A stretch of DNA of 64,000 nt from Crocinitomicaceae bacterium (lineage in GTDB: Bacteria; Bacteroidota; Bacteroidia; Flavobacteriales_D; Crocinitomicaceae), in NCBI GenBank assembly GCA_020635955.1, contig JACJYW010000010.1, positions 62,001 to 126,000 of the forward strand, written 5' to 3'. Shown here piece after piece: positions 51,600-60,883 of this stretch. Both the position numbers and the translations under genes were made by a program. Below the pieces are notes generated by a model, which searched no databases, was not told the DNA's origin, and worked only from the letters and a program-made list of their open reading frames with translations. Each line of letters opens with the position of its first letter. The stretch's first letter is position 1.

Positions 51600-52625
51600 A
51601 TGTCAGATCAGAAAACGATCAATATCATAGGATGGGGGCTGGCTGGCGCTACTTTAGCCTGGCAGTTGTTTAAAAGAAAAGTTCCATTCCAGGTTTATGA
51701 TAATGGAGTAAATTTTTCATCCAGAGTAGCAGCAGGCCTTGTCAATCCAATCGTGTTTAAACGTCTCACAAAGAGTTGGAAAGCCGATATTTTATTGCCT
51801 TTTGCTAAAGATTTCTATTCCGAAATTGAAGAAATTACTTCATTTCAATTTCTGTCTAACCGATCAATTGCCAGAGTTTTTGCTTCCGTTGAAGAACAAA
51901 ATAATTGGGCGTCTCTTTCTGGGGATGAGAGATTTGCCAGTTATCTTAGTGAGATTGATGAGCTAAATGAGAGTTTGATCCAGGCTCCTTTTGGAATTGG
52001 AAGGGTTATTACTATTGGTAACCTTGATGTAAATGCTTTTCTTGATCGTTCAAAAGATAATTTAATTGAACAAGGTGTCACTTTCATTAACAGGCCATTC
52101 AATTCAAAAATGATCGATCAGGATGAATACGTTTTTTGTGAAGGCTACAAGATCATACAGAATCCTTTCTTTGGATATATTCCAATGAAACCTACTCATG
52201 GTGACGTGTTAACGATTAGATCAGATCAATTGAGAATTGAAGATATCGTCAATAAAAATATGTTCATCCTGCCATTGGGTGATGGATTATATAGAGTTGG
52301 AGCTACCTATAACTGGGATAAATTGGAGCCTGAGCCAACGATTGAAGGTAAAGATGAATTGATCGATAAGCTTAGATCATTTACAACATTTCCATTTGAA
52401 GTAATTCAGCATGATGCTGGAATCCGACCAACCGTTTCGGACAGAAGACCATTCTTAGGTACACATCCTAAAAACAAAAAATTGCATGTATTCAATGGCT
52501 TAGGAACCAAAGGAGTTATGATCGCACCGTTTTATGCTGAACAAATGGCAAATTACTTGTGTTTAGGTAAAGTAATAGACGAAGATGTTGATGTTCGAAG
52601 ATTTGATAAATTCTATCCTAGTTAA
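51600..52625 (+). CDS. FAD-dependent amino-acid oxidoreductase (DAO family)
   Basis: 341 residues. The N-terminal dinucleotide fold reads INIIGWGLAGATLAWQLFKR (Gly-x-Gly-x-x-Gly), and the C-terminal PFLGTHPKNKKLHVFNGLGT, KGVMIAPFYAEQMANYL, is the usual FAD-closing segment of the DAO family. Related proteins oxidise glycine, sarcosine or D-amino acids; the substrate here is unknown. No signal peptide is present. Confidence 0.85.
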   Translation: MSDQKTINIIGWGLAGATLAWQLFKRKVPFQVYDNGVNFSSRVAAGLVNPIVFKRLTKSWKADILLPFAKDFYSEIEEITSFQFLSNRSIARVFASVEEQNNWASLSGDERFASYLSEIDELNESLIQAPFGIGRVITIGNLDVNAFLDRSKDNLIEQGVTFINRPFNSKMIDQDEYVFCEGYKIIQNPFFGYIPMKPTHGDVLTIRSDQLRIEDIVNKNMFILPLGDGLYRVGATYNWDKLEPEPTIEGKDELIDKLRSFTTFPFEVIQHDAGIRPTVSDRRPFLGTHPKNKKLHVFNGLGTKGVMIAPFYAEQMANYLCLGKVIDEDVDVRRFDKFYPS

Positions 52626-52642
52626 TTGAAAGATTGGGAGTA

Positions 52643-52677
52643 TCTAACGTCTATTGTCTAGCGTCTAATATCTAATC
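52643..52677 (+). repeat. short heptamer array TCTANNN x5
   Basis: TCTAACG, TCTATTG, TCTAGCG, TCTAATA and TCTAATC follow each other without a gap. The first four bases are fixed and the last three vary. The same heptamer type occurs as a longer inverted pair at 41757-41865. Confidence 0.85.
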
Positions 52678-52692
52678 TTCAAAATCTTGCGT

Positions 52693-52700
52693 TAACTTTG
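52693..52700 (+). promoter_or_regulatory. TAnnTTTG promoter core upstream of bacilliredoxin gene
   Basis: TAACTTTG lies 37 bases before the ATG at 52738 and just after the heptamer array. It matches the Bacteroidota -7 element; no clear upstream TTG at the expected distance was found. Confidence 0.45.
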
Positions 52701-52737
52701 TACCATTAACTCGTCTAAGAAATAAAAATATTAAAAT

Positions 52738-53148
52738 ATGTATCCACCGGAACTTACAATACCAATGAAACAGCAGCTGATAGGAGCTGGATTTGATAGC
52801 CTTGAAACAGTTGAGGCAGTTGATCAGGCAATGAATCAGGAAGGAACTACGTTAGTGGTGATCAATTCAGTTTGTGGATGTGCTGCCGGAACAATGCGTC
52901 CGGGAGTTTTGCAATCAATTGATCATACTAAATTACCAGATCACCTGGTGACCGTTTTTGCTGGGGTAGATAAAGATGCAACAGATCAAGCAAGAAAATA
53001 CACCTTGCCATATCCTCCATCTTCTCCTTCTATCGGATTATTTAAAAATGGAACTTTGGTTCATTTTATAGAAAGACATCATATTGAAGGTAGATCTGCT
53101 GAAATGATTGCGGATCACTTGAAAAGTGCTTATGATGAATTCTGCTAA
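52738..53148 (+). CDS. BrxA/BrxB family bacilliredoxin
   Basis: 136 residues. The family start MYPPELTIPMKQQLIGAGFD, the redox motif SVCGCAAGTMRPGV (Cys-Gly-Cys) and the C-terminal FIERHHIEGRSAEMIADHL are all present. Members remove bacillithiol from oxidised proteins in Firmicutes; in Bacteroidota, many of which also carry bacillithiol-type pathways, the same role is likely. Length and motifs are normal. Confidence 0.93.
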   Translation: MYPPELTIPMKQQLIGAGFDSLETVEAVDQAMNQEGTTLVVINSVCGCAAGTMRPGVLQSIDHTKLPDHLVTVFAGVDKDATDQARKYTLPYPPSSPSIGLFKNGTLVHFIERHHIEGRSAEMIADHLKSAYDEFC

Positions 53149-53151
53149 TCC

Positions 53152-53469
53152 ATGAGCGATACGCAGAAATTCATTCTTGTATTTTTAGGATCAGGGGCAG
53201 CAATGTTCCTGATCTTTTATTTATATCCGGCTGAGATATTTGATGCGAAGATCGTTGGACTAGATGGAGGAGAGGTTGAAGCCAGTTTATCATTAAAGGC
53301 ATTTTTGTTCAACGGTAAATTGCCTGATTCCATAAATGTTGAAAATGTCACTGCGATTAAAAGGTCTCTATCAGGTTGGATGGTCTTTTTTGTTTGTGTC
53401 ATTGGTTTGCCTTTGATGTTTGCTTATCGTTCGATCATCACAAAAAATCCAAAATCAACGGAAGAATAG
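53152..53469 (+). CDS. hypothetical two-helix membrane protein
   Basis: 105 residues with two membrane helices (FILVFLGSGAAMFLIFYLYP and GWMVFFVCVIGLPLMFAYRS) that flank a 45-residue domain (LDGGEVEASLSLKAFLFNGK), likely periplasmic. No family is recognised. It begins three bases after the bacilliredoxin gene, so they are co-transcribed. Confidence 0.7.
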   Translation: MSDTQKFILVFLGSGAAMFLIFYLYPAEIFDAKIVGLDGGEVEASLSLKAFLFNGKLPDSINVENVTAIKRSLSGWMVFFVCVIGLPLMFAYRSIITKNPKSTEE

Positions 53470-53490
53470 TATATTAGAAAATTTTAGTTT

Positions 53491-53572
53491 TGGTCCTTCG
53501 ACAAGCTCAGGATGACCAAAAACTATAAAGGATTGTTTGTCAGTCTGAGCCTGTCGAAGACGTCATAATCCA
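53491..53572. repeat. dispersed palindromic repeat unit (CTTCGACAAGCTCAG type)
   Basis: CTTCGACAAGCTCAGGATGA (from 53496) and GTCAGTCTGAGCCTGTCGAA (from 53539) are inverted arms around 25 AT-rich bases. This is the intergenic form of the repeat that lies inside mfd. Confidence 0.9.
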
Positions 53573-53591
53573 CAGAAACAAAATCTATCAT

Positions 53592-54644
53592 ATGTCAATC
53601 AATACTAAGCTATTAAACAAGATCTGTACAACTCCAGGCGCTCCCGGGTTTGAGCAAAAAGTTAGAGAACTGGTCATTAAAGAAGTAAAGTCATTAGTGG
53701 ATGATGTTCAGGTGGACAACATGGGAAATGTTTACGCTATAAAAAAGGGTACATCTGATAAAAAGGTGATGATCGGCGCTCATATGGATGAGATCGGATT
53801 CATTGTTACACATATTGATGACAAAGGCTTTATTCGTTTTCATACCCTGGGAGGATTTGATCCAAAAACCCTGACAGCTCAAAGAGTGATCATACATGGT
53901 AAGAAAGATGTGATTGGAGTTATGGCTTCTAAACCAATCCATGTAATGACAGCAGATGAAAGGAATAAAGTGGCCAAACTTTCGGATTATTTTATTGATA
54001 CCGGTCTATCAAAAAAAGAAGTTGAGAAGCATGTAAGTATTGGTGATCCTATCACTCGAGAAAGAGAGTTTATTGAAATGGGTAATTGTGTAAACGGAAA
54101 GTCTTTGGATAATCGTTTGGCTGTTTTCATTTTAATAGAAACATTGAGAAAATTGAAAGGTAAAAAAGTGCCTTATGATATTTACGGAGTGTTTACCGTT
54201 CAGGAAGAAGTGGGGATCAGAGGGGCAAATGTTGCCTCATTGAAAATAAATCCTGACTTTGGTTTTGGTCTGGATACAACCATTGCGTTTGATCTACCTG
54301 GTGCTGCGGCTCATGAACAAATTACTCGTTTGGGTGAAGGAGCAGCAATTAAAGTAATGGATGCAGGAACCATTTGTGATTATAGAATGGTGGCTTACAT
54401 GAAGCAAACTGCTAAAAAACACAAGATAAAATGGCAACCGGAGATCTTAACAGCTGGTGGAACAGACACTGCCGGTATTCAAAGAATGACTGAAGGTGGA
54501 TCCATAGCAGGCGCGGTTTCTATCCCTACTAGACACTTACATCAGGTAATTGAAATGGCTGACAAAGATGATATTGCCGGATCTATTAACCTATTAACAG
54601 CTTGTATCACTGAATTGGATACTTACGATTGGAGCTTTAAATAA
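53592..54644 (+). CDS. M42 family metallopeptidase (glutamyl aminopeptidase type)
   Basis: 350 residues. Metal ligands and catalytic residues of the M42 family are visible in order: MIGAHMDEIGFIVTHI (His, Asp), KSLDNRLAVF (Asp), VFTVQEEVGIRGANV (catalytic Glu-Glu), DTTIAFD (Asp) and TRHLHQVIEMAD (His). It should cut N-terminal residues from peptides in the cytoplasm with two zinc or cobalt ions. The next gene starts inside its stop codon. Confidence 0.93.
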   Translation: MSINTKLLNKICTTPGAPGFEQKVRELVIKEVKSLVDDVQVDNMGNVYAIKKGTSDKKVMIGAHMDEIGFIVTHIDDKGFIRFHTLGGFDPKTLTAQRVIIHGKKDVIGVMASKPIHVMTADERNKVAKLSDYFIDTGLSKKEVEKHVSIGDPITREREFIEMGNCVNGKSLDNRLAVFILIETLRKLKGKKVPYDIYGVFTVQEEVGIRGANVASLKINPDFGFGLDTTIAFDLPGAAAHEQITRLGEGAAIKVMDAGTICDYRMVAYMKQTAKKHKIKWQPEILTAGGTDTAGIQRMTEGGSIAGAVSIPTRHLHQVIEMADKDDIAGSINLLTACITELDTYDWSFK

Positions 54645-55198
54645 TGCGAGTATACTATCTACTTCTGATATTCTTGTTTTCTTGCTCATCTGCCGTTGAG
54701 AAGAAAATGGAGGAAGCTAATGATCATGTTGAAGATCAAGATCCTTCCTTTAGCAGTCTAGAGGTTCCTGAGCATGAATTCTATGTGGATGATGAATTGG
54801 TGTCTGGAGTTAATTTGGAATTCGGTGCATCTGAAGACGAAGGAGCAAAGCCAGTTTTTGCCAGGATCAACGGAACCAAGTATGAAGTGCTTAAATATGA
54901 GGGAACTTTAATGAGTGCCTTTGGAAATTCAGAAGGGTATCAATTAAGAATGGAACCATTCAATCACTTCGATCAGGCAACCGAACAAGAGATAAAGAGT
55001 AAGTATGATTATTATCTGGATATTCAGCTGAACAGGGAGCAAAATAAAGTGTTGGGTTTTGTGACGAATGATGATTCAACCCATAATCTTGAATGGGATT
55101 ACTTTGAAAACTTAATGGAAGTATTTTACTATAAAAAGAATGGTAAGAACTATCCGTTAAAGTTTATTGATCATGGTAAAACAGAGTGGGACGGATAG
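54644..55198 (+). CDS. hypothetical lipoprotein
   Basis: 184 residues. The lipoprotein signal MRVYYLLLIFLFSCSSAVEK is followed by an acidic linker and a mixed domain (YVDDELVSGVNLEFGASEDE, KVLGFVTNDDSTHNLEWDYF). No family is recognised. It overlaps the stop of the M42 peptidase gene by one base, so it is part of that operon. Confidence 0.7.
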   Translation: MRVYYLLLIFLFSCSSAVEKKMEEANDHVEDQDPSFSSLEVPEHEFYVDDELVSGVNLEFGASEDEGAKPVFARINGTKYEVLKYEGTLMSAFGNSEGYQLRMEPFNHFDQATEQEIKSKYDYYLDIQLNREQNKVLGFVTNDDSTHNLEWDYFENLMEVFYYKKNGKNYPLKFIDHGKTEWDG

Positions 55199-55243
55199 CT
55201 TGTTACTTTTCATAGTATTTTGAATTATGAGGAAAAAGCCACT

Positions 55244-56152
55244 GTGAAAAATTTCCTCTTCTTTCTTATCTGCTCTATTTTATTCTCCTGTAATTCACAA
55301 ACTCAAACTTTGGACTTTACTGAGAGTCTTATACAAGAGGATACGATCGAAATGTCGGAAGAGGTATTTGATCTGTTCGAAAACTCCCCTAATGACCGAA
55401 CGGAGATCATAAAGAATTTGGAAAAGAAGATTAGCGGAGATCAGCCACTGATCGTACATTGCCTGGTTCCGCTTTGTGATAATAAACATCAGGGAATTGT
55501 TCCAACATCCGAATCTTTAGGAGATGGTTTTTCTTTAAGAACAAATCTTTATTGGTCAACATCCTACGGTATGAAGAACTATTTCGTCAAATCATCTTCC
55601 TGGAAATCATTACCTGTTGATTTTGCAGTTTCAGACACTATTTTGGAAAGAGTAGCGTTTGAGCGAAAATTTGAGAATGGCGCTACAGTAATTTTAATTT
55701 GTGACGCTTATAGGGGAGATATGATGAAGCCATGTTTAGAGGATTATTTTTCTTCGCTTGCTGGACATAAGACTGATTCTATTCTTTACAAAAATGAAAA
55801 ATTGGCAATCAATCAAGGAGCCGATCTTATGGCTTTTAACGGTCACAATGGATTGATGGATGTTGACATTGACACAGTTTATGCTGATAGATCAAGAATG
55901 AAGGATGCTGTTGTAATAGCTTGTTCCAGCAAAGGTTATTTCAACCCATATTTCGTACAAACAAATTCGTACCCACTATTGAATACCTCTTCACTTTTGT
56001 GGCCAGGTGCAATGATTTTAAACGCCGTTATAAGGGAATGGGCAATGCTTCATGCCGGAGAGGATGTTCAAAATGCAGCAGGTGATTCATATCATGAAGT
56101 TAAAAAGTGCGGACAATCTGCGGCCAGGAGGATGTTTGTGAGTGGTTGGTAA
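55244..56152 (+). CDS. hypothetical lipoprotein, about 302 residues
   Basis: The GTG at 55244 is preferred, as it starts the lipoprotein signal KNFLFFLICSILFSCNSQT; a TTG at 55220 is less likely. The mature part has a Cys pair (VHCLVPLCDNKHQGIVPTSE), and later GADLMAFNGHNGLMDVDIDT and the C-terminal KKCGQSAARRMFVSGW. Similar lipoproteins are common in Bacteroidota, but I cannot name a family. It is the last gene of the operon started by the M42 gene. Confidence 0.7.
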   Translation: MKNFLFFLICSILFSCNSQTQTLDFTESLIQEDTIEMSEEVFDLFENSPNDRTEIIKNLEKKISGDQPLIVHCLVPLCDNKHQGIVPTSESLGDGFSLRTNLYWSTSYGMKNYFVKSSSWKSLPVDFAVSDTILERVAFERKFENGATVILICDAYRGDMMKPCLEDYFSSLAGHKTDSILYKNEKLAINQGADLMAFNGHNGLMDVDIDTVYADRSRMKDAVVIACSSKGYFNPYFVQTNSYPLLNTSSLLWPGAMILNAVIREWAMLHAGEDVQNAAGDSYHEVKKCGQSAARRMFVSGW

Positions 56153-56154
56153 AC

Positions 56155-56541
56155 CTAATCTTCCATAAAAGGTTTTGATTCCAGTGTAATGATATCACCG
56201 ATCATCAATTTGTAATCTTCACCCACTTCTTCCATTTCCATGTCTTCTTCTTCATAGATCCATTTAATGGCAACGGGTTTATTTTCACTAGTTTTCCGTA
56301 AATGTTTGAAAACATCAAGAATAATACTGGATGAAGAAGTATTAAAATATTCCAGGTCAACATCCACTTCAATACGTTCAGCTTCAGTTTTAACGAATTC
56401 CAATAACCAGTTTCTGAAAGGGAGGTAAAAGTCTCGGGCATCCTCTGGAATGCTCTTTCCTTTGATAGCAAGCTTTCCGGCTTCAATGTTTCCTTTGATT
56501 TCGGGCGTTTTATGAGTTGCTTCTACAGTAAATTCATTCAT
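56155..56541 (-). CDS. SiaC-family regulatory phosphoprotein (DUF1987)
   Basis: 128 residues that fit DUF1987/SiaC: TPEIKGNIEAGKLAIKGKSI, RDFYLPFRNWLLEF, and LEYFNTSSSSIILDVFKHLR. In Pseudomonas, SiaC is switched by phosphorylation on a Thr in the middle of the protein, and the PP2C phosphatase SiaA removes the phosphate. Here the Thr/Ser-rich FNTSSSS is the natural candidate site. Four SpoIIE phosphatases in the same window are possible partners. The kinase SiaB is not seen here. Confidence 0.85.
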   Translation of the reverse strand: MNEFTVEATHKTPEIKGNIEAGKLAIKGKSIPEDARDFYLPFRNWLLEFVKTEAERIEVDVDLEYFNTSSSSIILDVFKHLRKTSENKPVAIKWIYEEEDMEMEEVGEDYKLMIGDIITLESKPFMED

Positions 56542-56691
56542 AAGTAATGGTAGTGAGTTCCTTAAAAATATGAATTTTGTACGTAAAACATAGTTAAAAT
56601 GTTCGGCTTCTAGCCAAATCGTTTAAAATAGCCGACTAAACCTTATTTTTTTTCGTTCATTTAATTATGTGGCTCAACGCTACTTTATTCG

Positions 56692-56699
56692 TAATTTTG
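56692..56699 (+). promoter_or_regulatory. TAnnTTTG promoter core directly before dxs
   Basis: TAATTTTG ends eight bases before the dxs ATG at 56707. If it is the -7 element, the transcript would be nearly leaderless. Confidence 0.45.
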
Positions 56700-56706
56700 T
56701 GTAACC

Positions 56707-58653
56707 ATGAATGAATATAAAGCTGGTCCTTTCTTAAGTAAGATCGATTCACCAAGAGATCTGAAAGAGAAATTCACCATTGATGATCTGCCTCAGGTTT
56801 CAGAAGAATTGAGACAGTATATCATTGATGTGATCTCAGAGATCGGTAATTCACATTTTGGTGCCAGTTTAGGCGTTGTTGAATTATCGGTGGCTATACA
56901 TTATGTATTTAATACTCCTCACGATCAATTGATCTGGGATGTTGGGCATCAGGCTTATGGTCACAAGATCCTCACTGGAAGGAGAGAACGCTTTCATACG
57001 AACCGACAAAAGGGAGGGATTTCTGGATTCCCAAAAATGAGTGAAAGTGAGTATGATGCTTTTGGCGTTGGACATTCTTCTACATCTGTTTCTGCAGCTC
57101 TTGGAATGGCAGTAGCCAATAATTACTTAGGAGACGACAGAAATCACATTGCTGTTATTGGTGATGGAGCCATGACAGCCGGTTTGGCATTTGAAGGCTT
57201 GAATCATGCTGGGAGTATAGAGGATATGAATCTTCTCGTTATCCTGAACGATAATTGCATGTCCATTGACCCTAATGTTGGGGCTTTGCGTGATTATCTA
57301 ACAGATATCACTACTTCTCACACCTATAATAAAGTGAAGGATGATGTGTGGAAATTGTTGGGTAAGGTTTCCAAATTCGGACCTAACGCTCAAGCCATTG
57401 CATCAAAAATTTCCCACGCTTTGAAAGGGACCTTGCTGAAGCATTCCAATTATTTCGAGTCATTAAACTTCAGATATTTTGGTCCTATTGACGGACATGA
57501 CACCATTGCACTCGTTAAGATCCTTGAAGATCTTAAGGATATAAAGGGTCCTAAGATCCTGCACGTATTAACTAAAAAAGGCAAGGGATATGCACCGGCT
57601 GAAGAAGGTGATGCTACTCAATGGCATTCACCTGGGATCTTTAATAAAGATACCGGAGAGATCGTTAAAATATTACCTGAATCACCTGAGCCGCCAAGAT
57701 ATCAGGATGTATTTGGACATACTATTGTTGAATTGGCGGAGAAGAATGATAAGATAATGGGTATCACACCTGCTATGCCAACAGGCTCTTCATTGAATAT
57801 AATGATGAAAGCCATGCCTGATAGAGCATTTGACGTGGGTATTGCCGAGCAACATGCAGTGACGTTTTCAGCAGGTTTGGCGACACAGGGCATGATCCCG
57901 TTTTGTAATATTTATTCATCCTTTATGCAGAGAGCTTATGATCAGGTGATCCATGACGTGGCTTTGCAGAATTTGAATGTGGTGTTTTGTCTGGATAGAG
58001 GCGGATTGGTAGGTGCTGATGGTGCAACTCATCATGGCGCTTATGATCTCGCTTATATGCGATCTATTCCAAACATGATTGTTGCTGCTCCAATGAATGA
58101 GGAGGAATTACGCAACATGATGTTTACTGCTCAATTAGAGAATAAAGGTCCTTTTTCTATTCGCTATCCAAGAGGCAGAGGGGTGATGACCAACTGGAAA
58201 TTGCCGTTTAAAGAAATACAAATAGGTAAAGGAAGAAAATTACACAATGGTGAGGATCTGGCTTTCATTACGATAGGTAGTATAGGTAATGAAACAACTA
58301 AAGCCATTGAAAAACTTAAGGAATCAGGGGTTTCTGCAGCACATTATGACATGCGATTTGTAAAGCCGTTGGATGAGCTGCTTTTACATGAGGTGTTTGG
58401 TAAATTTGATAAGGTGATAACTGTAGAAGATGGATGCTTAATTGGAGGTATGGGTTCTGCTATCCTTGAATTTATGGCTGATCACAACTACCAGGCAAAA
58501 GTCGTTCGTCTTGGAATTCCTGATAAATTCATAGATCATGGTACCCAAAAAGAACTGTATCATGATTGTTTCTATGATGCTGATGCACAGATAAAATCGG
58601 CTGAAAAACTAATAGAAGGTATCATCCTGAATGCCTCCTCTTTAGTAGGTTAA
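56707..58653 (+). CDS. dxs: 1-deoxy-D-xylulose-5-phosphate synthase
   Basis: 648 residues, slightly longer than E. coli Dxs. It makes DXP from pyruvate and glyceraldehyde-3-phosphate, the entry to the non-mevalonate isoprenoid route. The conserved segments are GHQAYGHKILTGRRERFHT, the thiamine-diphosphate site GDGAMTAGLAFEGLNHAG ... LNDNCMSIDPN, and EQHAVTFSAGLATQG. All expected catalytic residues appear. A small lipoprotein gene follows 17 bases later. Confidence 0.96.
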   Translation: MNEYKAGPFLSKIDSPRDLKEKFTIDDLPQVSEELRQYIIDVISEIGNSHFGASLGVVELSVAIHYVFNTPHDQLIWDVGHQAYGHKILTGRRERFHTNRQKGGISGFPKMSESEYDAFGVGHSSTSVSAALGMAVANNYLGDDRNHIAVIGDGAMTAGLAFEGLNHAGSIEDMNLLVILNDNCMSIDPNVGALRDYLTDITTSHTYNKVKDDVWKLLGKVSKFGPNAQAIASKISHALKGTLLKHSNYFESLNFRYFGPIDGHDTIALVKILEDLKDIKGPKILHVLTKKGKGYAPAEEGDATQWHSPGIFNKDTGEIVKILPESPEPPRYQDVFGHTIVELAEKNDKIMGITPAMPTGSSLNIMMKAMPDRAFDVGIAEQHAVTFSAGLATQGMIPFCNIYSSFMQRAYDQVIHDVALQNLNVVFCLDRGGLVGADGATHHGAYDLAYMRSIPNMIVAAPMNEEELRNMMFTAQLENKGPFSIRYPRGRGVMTNWKLPFKEIQIGKGRKLHNGEDLAFITIGSIGNETTKAIEKLKESGVSAAHYDMRFVKPLDELLLHEVFGKFDKVITVEDGCLIGGMGSAILEFMADHNYQAKVVRLGIPDKFIDHGTQKELYHDCFYDADAQIKSAEKLIEGIILNASSLVG

Positions 58654-58670
58654 ACCATACAAAAAATCAC

Positions 58671-59210
58671 ATGAGATTATTAAGTTTTCTTCTAATTTCC
58701 CTTTTAATAGTAGGGTGTAAGGGTAAAATTGAACCGGTGAAATCTGAGCACGAGAAATTGGCTGATGGCGTGCGTTATTATTTCTTTTTAGGAGATTCAA
58801 CTGAAGTGGATGTTGAGGTGACAGATACTATTTTTATCAGTGAATTGGATGAAATGTTGGGTACAATTGATGAAAATTTGAACCTGATCCAAATGGATAT
58901 CGATACGCTCGGTTCGATCATTGATTCCACTGCATATCAGAATCTTGAATATGAGAAACATTTATATCCGGAAAGCATTGATTACAAAATGGCTCCAAAG
59001 CGACTGGAATTGGCAACTTACAGGCTAAAAATGGCTGAATTACAAGCCAAGAAATTGGAGTTCAAACTATCCAAAAGGTTAATGCTTAATTTGCGTAGAA
59101 GCCAATTCAATGAAATTGCCGGATATCAGATCAAAACTTCCTATTTCCACAATGGTGAAAAATTGGAATTCACTTTGCTGACGGATGCAGATTTCAGGAT
59201 AATAGATTAG
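58671..59210 (+). CDS. hypothetical lipoprotein with helical C-terminus
   Basis: 179 residues. The lipoprotein signal MRLLSFLLISLLIVGCKGK is followed by a short beta segment (DSTEVDVEVTDTIFISELDE) and a long helical stretch (RLELATYRLKMAELQAKKLE). No family is recognised. It may be co-transcribed with dxs, but no functional link is evident. Confidence 0.7.
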   Translation: MRLLSFLLISLLIVGCKGKIEPVKSEHEKLADGVRYYFFLGDSTEVDVEVTDTIFISELDEMLGTIDENLNLIQMDIDTLGSIIDSTAYQNLEYEKHLYPESIDYKMAPKRLELATYRLKMAELQAKKLEFKLSKRLMLNLRRSQFNEIAGYQIKTSYFHNGEKLEFTLLTDADFRIID

Positions 59211-59309
59211 CAATCAATTTGTTATAAACGGCTAGCATGGCTTGAAATTGCGGCTGGTATTTCACATCTGTTTTTAGTAACTTTGGTAGCTAAACTTTAG
59301 ACTCACCTC

Positions 59310-60881
59310 ATGTTGCAAAAACTTCTTTCCATTGGAAATCTACCAACGGATTCAGATGTAGTAAAACAAAAGCACTCCTTCATGGTGTATATGGGTCTCG
59401 TTATGGGATTCGGAGGGATAGTTTGGGGAACCATGGCAACAGCTTTTGGATATCCAATCCCTGGGGTTATTCCGTATGCCTATTCTTTTATTACTGTTTT
59501 GAACTTTTTGTACTTTTCAAAAAGTAAGAATTTCAAGGTGTCAAGTGCAATCCAGGTTTTCATGAGCTTGCTTTTGCCTTTTTTATTTCAGTGGTCTTTA
59601 GGTGGATTTTTATCAAGTGGCGCAATGATGCTGTGGGCTATTCTAGCCGTTATTGGATCACTTTCTTTTTATGATACCAAAACAAGTAGAATTTGGATTG
59701 CCTTGTTTGTAGGGTTTACAATATTAAGCGGATTTATAGACCCTTACCTTGTAGATTTTAGACCTGATCTGACAGAGCAAATTGCCGTATTATTTTTTGT
59801 GGTAAACATTATCATCATTTCCTCTGCCGTATATTTCCTGGTAGTATTCTTCATCAATATTCGAGATAATGCTAATGCTCAATTGGAACAACAACATAAA
59901 GAGTTGCAGCAATCTCAATCACAATTGATCCAATCAGAGAAATTGGCTGCTTTAGGTCAATTAATTGCGGGTGTTGCCCATGAAGTGAATACACCGCTAG
60001 GTGCAATTCAAGCTTCTATCGGAACCATAAGATCAGCAATAAAGTCGTCTGTTAGAGGATTTCCTGAAGTATTGGGAATCTTAACCATGGAAGAGAAAGC
60101 CATCTTCTTTATGATGTTAGAAGATGCATTTAACTCAACCAACAATATTTCCTCCTCTGAACAACGAATGATCAGAAGAGAAATGGTGTCAAAATTAGAA
60201 GATGAAGGATTTGAAAATGCAGATGAATTGGCTGAAATTTTAGTGGATATTGGTTTGTATGAATTGAAAGATGATTACTTGTCCTTATTGAAAGGACCAA
60301 ATGTTTCTGCAGCCCTGGAGTTGATCTATAATCAAACGGAACAGTGCAAGAATAGTGATAACATTAAGATGGCAGTTGATCGAGCATCTAAGATCGTTTT
60401 TGCATTAAAGAATTATTCGCGCTTTGATCATAGTGGAGAGAAAACGGAAGCTGATATTGAAAATGGTATCGAAACTATCCTTACACTATATCATAATATG
60501 ATCAAGAAAGGAATTGATGTGGAGAGAAATTTTGAAAGCCTTGCACCTATTTCCTGTTATCCGGATGAATTGAACCAGGTTTGGACAAACTTGATACACA
60601 ATGCCATTCAGGCCATGAACAATGAAGGTCGTTTAGCTATTTCTATCAAACAAGATGGAAATATGGCAAGAGTTGATATCGCCGATTCAGGGAAGGGAAT
60701 TCCACCTGAAATTCAAAACAGAATATTTGAACCATTTTTCACTACCAAACCGGCTGGTGAAGGAAGTGGATTAGGATTGGATATTGTTCGAAAGATCGTT
60801 GAGAAACATTCCGGAACTATAACGGTTGAAAGTGAACCTGGAAAAACAGTATTCACGGTAAAATTACCTTACGCAAACTAA
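59310..60881 (+). CDS. membrane sensor histidine kinase
   Basis: 523 residues. Six membrane helices (about 25-190, for example IWGTMATAFGYPIPGVIPY and IAVLFFVVNIIIISSAVYFL) form the sensor. A coiled coil leads to the H-box KLAALGQLIAGVAHEVNTPL with the likely phosphorylated His224. The ATPase part carries NQVWTNLIHNAIQAM, DSGKGIP, FEPFFTTKPAGEGSGLGL. About 150 helical residues between H-box and ATPase domain (250-400) are unusual. Two response-regulator genes follow within three bases each. Confidence 0.92.
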   Translation: MLQKLLSIGNLPTDSDVVKQKHSFMVYMGLVMGFGGIVWGTMATAFGYPIPGVIPYAYSFITVLNFLYFSKSKNFKVSSAIQVFMSLLLPFLFQWSLGGFLSSGAMMLWAILAVIGSLSFYDTKTSRIWIALFVGFTILSGFIDPYLVDFRPDLTEQIAVLFFVVNIIIISSAVYFLVVFFINIRDNANAQLEQQHKELQQSQSQLIQSEKLAALGQLIAGVAHEVNTPLGAIQASIGTIRSAIKSSVRGFPEVLGILTMEEKAIFFMMLEDAFNSTNNISSSEQRMIRREMVSKLEDEGFENADELAEILVDIGLYELKDDYLSLLKGPNVSAALELIYNQTEQCKNSDNIKMAVDRASKIVFALKNYSRFDHSGEKTEADIENGIETILTLYHNMIKKGIDVERNFESLAPISCYPDELNQVWTNLIHNAIQAMNNEGRLAISIKQDGNMARVDIADSGKGIPPEIQNRIFEPFFTTKPAGEGSGLGLDIVRKIVEKHSGTITVESEPGKTVFTVKLPYAN

Positions 60882-60883
60882 TT

